From positions 1-7,783 of the forward strand of contig DYHL01000123.1 of assembly GCA_020724185.1 (NCBI GenBank): a stretch of 7,783 bases of DNA, written 5' to 3'. The first letter of the stretch is position 1. The number at the start of each line of letters is the position of its first letter. The notes under the pieces are model-generated. The model did no database searches. It was not told the origin of the DNA and worked only from the letters and a program-made list of their open reading frames with translations. The DNA is from Candidatus Nitrosymbiomonas sp. (lineage in GTDB: Bacteria; Sysuimicrobiota; Sysuimicrobiia; Sysuimicrobiales; Humicultoraceae). Shown here piece by piece: positions 6,351-7,783 of this stretch. Made by a program: the position numbers and the translations under genes.

Positions 6351-7736
6351 ATGCAGCGGTTCCGCCAACGGGCGGGTGTCTTTATGGTGATCGTAGTGGT
6401 GGTGACGCTCGCCTTTGCCGCGTCGCCCCCGGGCGGGGCGCTCAGACCGGCTGATGCCCAGGCGCCACCCACGATCAGGGCTGCCGGGCTGTTCTCGTTT
6501 CCAGGCGACTGGTCGAAGAGCCCTGAGGCCATCGTTACCGTGTTCTCTCCTGGCCAGATCTCGTGGCAGTTCCTCACCAGTGCATCGCATCAGGGCAGCA
6601 AGGAAGTCCTCAGTGGGGTCGCCTGCCAGACCTGCCACCAGGGTCAGGAGAAGGCCCTCGGCGAGAAACTCGTCAAGGCCGGGCGCCTGGAACCCAACCC
6701 GGTCATCGGCAAGCGCGGCTCAGTTGACGTGTCGGTCCGCGCCGCTTTCGACGACCAGTACCTCTACCTGCGGTTCGAATGGCGGGCGCCGCGGCCTGGG
6801 GCCAGCCATCTGCTGTGGCGCTTCGATGGGACACGGTGGGTTGAGTGGGGGGGCGAGAAACCCGAGGCCACCAAGGAGAAGATCCCACCCAGCTACGAGG
6901 ATCGGCTCGCGCTGATGCTCACCGAGCGCAACGTGCCGGCGGCTGACGGCGCGCAGACAGGGTTCAACCAGGCCGGGTGCTTCATCGCCTGTCACACCAG
7001 CATGGAGAATATGCCTGCCAATGTCGCAGGGGATCGTGTGCGGACCCACCCGTACTTCGGCGGTGTGCTCAGAGCCTCGGATATGCGCCACTACCTCCTC
7101 ATCACCAGGACCGTGGCCGATGAGACCGGAGGGTGGGACAAGGTCAAGACGCCAATCGAGCTCGACCGGCTGAGGGCCGAGGGCTCCTTCCTCGACCTGT
7201 GGCAGTGGCGAGCTTATCGGTCAAGCCCGATCGGGTACGCCGGCGACGACTATGTGCTGGAGTACCGGCTCTCCGACGGAGGTCGAAGCCCATTCACGAC
7301 CCCGGCGCGTCCCTCGTTCATGTACGACCAGGCCCGGATGGGGTTCAGGGCGACCCCTGAAGCCCGCTTCAACGAGCTACTGCCACAACTCCCGCTGGTG
7401 ATGGACCGCAACGCGGTGCCGCTTGACCCCGCGGTCCGGTTTGCGGCCGGGGATATCCTCCCACGGAACATCCTGCGGACGCCGGACGGTAGCAGCGCGG
7501 ACATCATGGCCAACGGGTCATGGGAGGGCGGCAGGTGGGTCGTCGAGCTTCGCCGCAAGCTCACCACCGGGAACCCTGAGGACAAGCCGTTCGGGTCCGG
7601 CCGGGTTGTCCGGTTCAGCCTTGCGCTGTTTGATGACCACGTGGGGAACCGATACCACCAGGTCTCGTTTGTGCAGACACTCGGGTTGGGGGAGAAGACC
7701 ACCGCGACCGTCCGCGCGGTCAGGGTCGGGCGGTAG
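6351..7736 (+). CDS. Exported cytochrome with c-heme site and ethylbenzene-dehydrogenase-like heme-binding domain
   Basis: A 461-residue periplasmic heme protein, probably an electron carrier between the bc-type complex and the molybdoenzyme. Residues 1-24 are a signal peptide (Arg-rich start, then a Val/Ile/Leu core); a cleavage site near 36-38 is also possible. A c-heme motif CQTCH lies at 92-96. From about residue 110 the protein has the beta-rich character of the heme-binding domain of EbdC/DdhC/SerC-type gamma subunits (alternating DDQYLYLRFEW-like strands, a tryptophan-rich WQWR stretch, the DDYVLEYRLSDGG stretch). Inside this is a second site with unusual spacing, C210-x3-C214-H215, with Met218 and Met221 as possible axial ligands. 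NxrC-type gamma subunits of nitrite oxidoreductases likewise combine a c heme with such a domain. The gene follows the nonaheme cytochrome by 73 bp. The domain assignment is by eye and moderately sure; partner and heme b content are inferred. Confidence 0.75.
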   Translation: MQRFRQRAGVFMVIVVVVTLAFAASPPGGALRPADAQAPPTIRAAGLFSFPGDWSKSPEAIVTVFSPGQISWQFLTSASHQGSKEVLSGVACQTCHQGQEKALGEKLVKAGRLEPNPVIGKRGSVDVSVRAAFDDQYLYLRFEWRAPRPGASHLLWRFDGTRWVEWGGEKPEATKEKIPPSYEDRLALMLTERNVPAADGAQTGFNQAGCFIACHTSMENMPANVAGDRVRTHPYFGGVLRASDMRHYLLITRTVADETGGWDKVKTPIELDRLRAEGSFLDLWQWRAYRSSPIGYAGDDYVLEYRLSDGGRSPFTTPARPSFMYDQARMGFRATPEARFNELLPQLPLVMDRNAVPLDPAVRFAAGDILPRNILRTPDGSSADIMANGSWEGGRWVVELRRKLTTGNPEDKPFGSGRVVRFSLALFDDHVGNRYHQVSFVQTLGLGEKTTATVRAVRVGR

Positions 7737-7783
7737 TGCTTCCTCGTCGTCGTTCTTTGCGTGCGCCATGAGGGAGAGGCCGG

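Noticed and set aside
7768..7783. ATG near the right edge as the start of a next gene
   Set aside because: No Shine-Dalgarno sequence precedes it and only five codons are visible.

Overview
The window is a GC-rich (roughly two thirds G+C by eye), tightly packed stretch of bacterial DNA with all genes on the + strand. It encodes exported redox proteins only. No ribosomal, tRNA, mobile-element or phage sequence is visible. The low-potential features of the Rieske and cytochrome b proteins suggest a menaquinone-using bacterium. I cannot name the phylum from the sequence alone.

Layout. Positions 1-191 hold the 3' end of a c-type cytochrome gene (C-terminal CxxCH). Positions 203-3370 encode a large Tat-exported molybdopterin (Mo-bisPGD) oxidoreductase. 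It resembles the catalytic A subunit of the tetrathionate/arsenate/selenate reductase branch, with one [4Fe-4S] cluster and a likely Cys ligand to Mo. Positions 3371-3489 are a non-coding gap with a strong GC hairpin and an AT-rich imperfect palindrome. A compact gene set follows: Rieske protein (3490-3936), fused b6/subunit-IV type cytochrome b (3944-4996), a nine-heme membrane-anchored cytochrome c (4997-6277), and, after 73 bp, an exported cytochrome with an ethylbenzene-dehydrogenase-like heme domain (6351-7736). The last 47 bp show no supported gene.

Working model (inference). Rieske, cytochrome b and the nonaheme cytochrome form a quinol:cytochrome c oxidoreductase in which the multiheme protein replaces cytochrome c1/f. 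It exchanges electrons with the periplasmic molybdoenzyme, perhaps through the heme protein at 6351-7736 and/or the truncated cytochrome upstream. The usual partners of a TtrA-like subunit (four-cluster ferredoxin TtrB/PsrB type, NrfD-like membrane anchor, TorD-like chaperone) are absent from the window. The cluster therefore looks like a molybdoenzyme wired to a bc-type complex rather than to its classical anchor. The substrate and the direction of electron flow cannot be decided from sequence.
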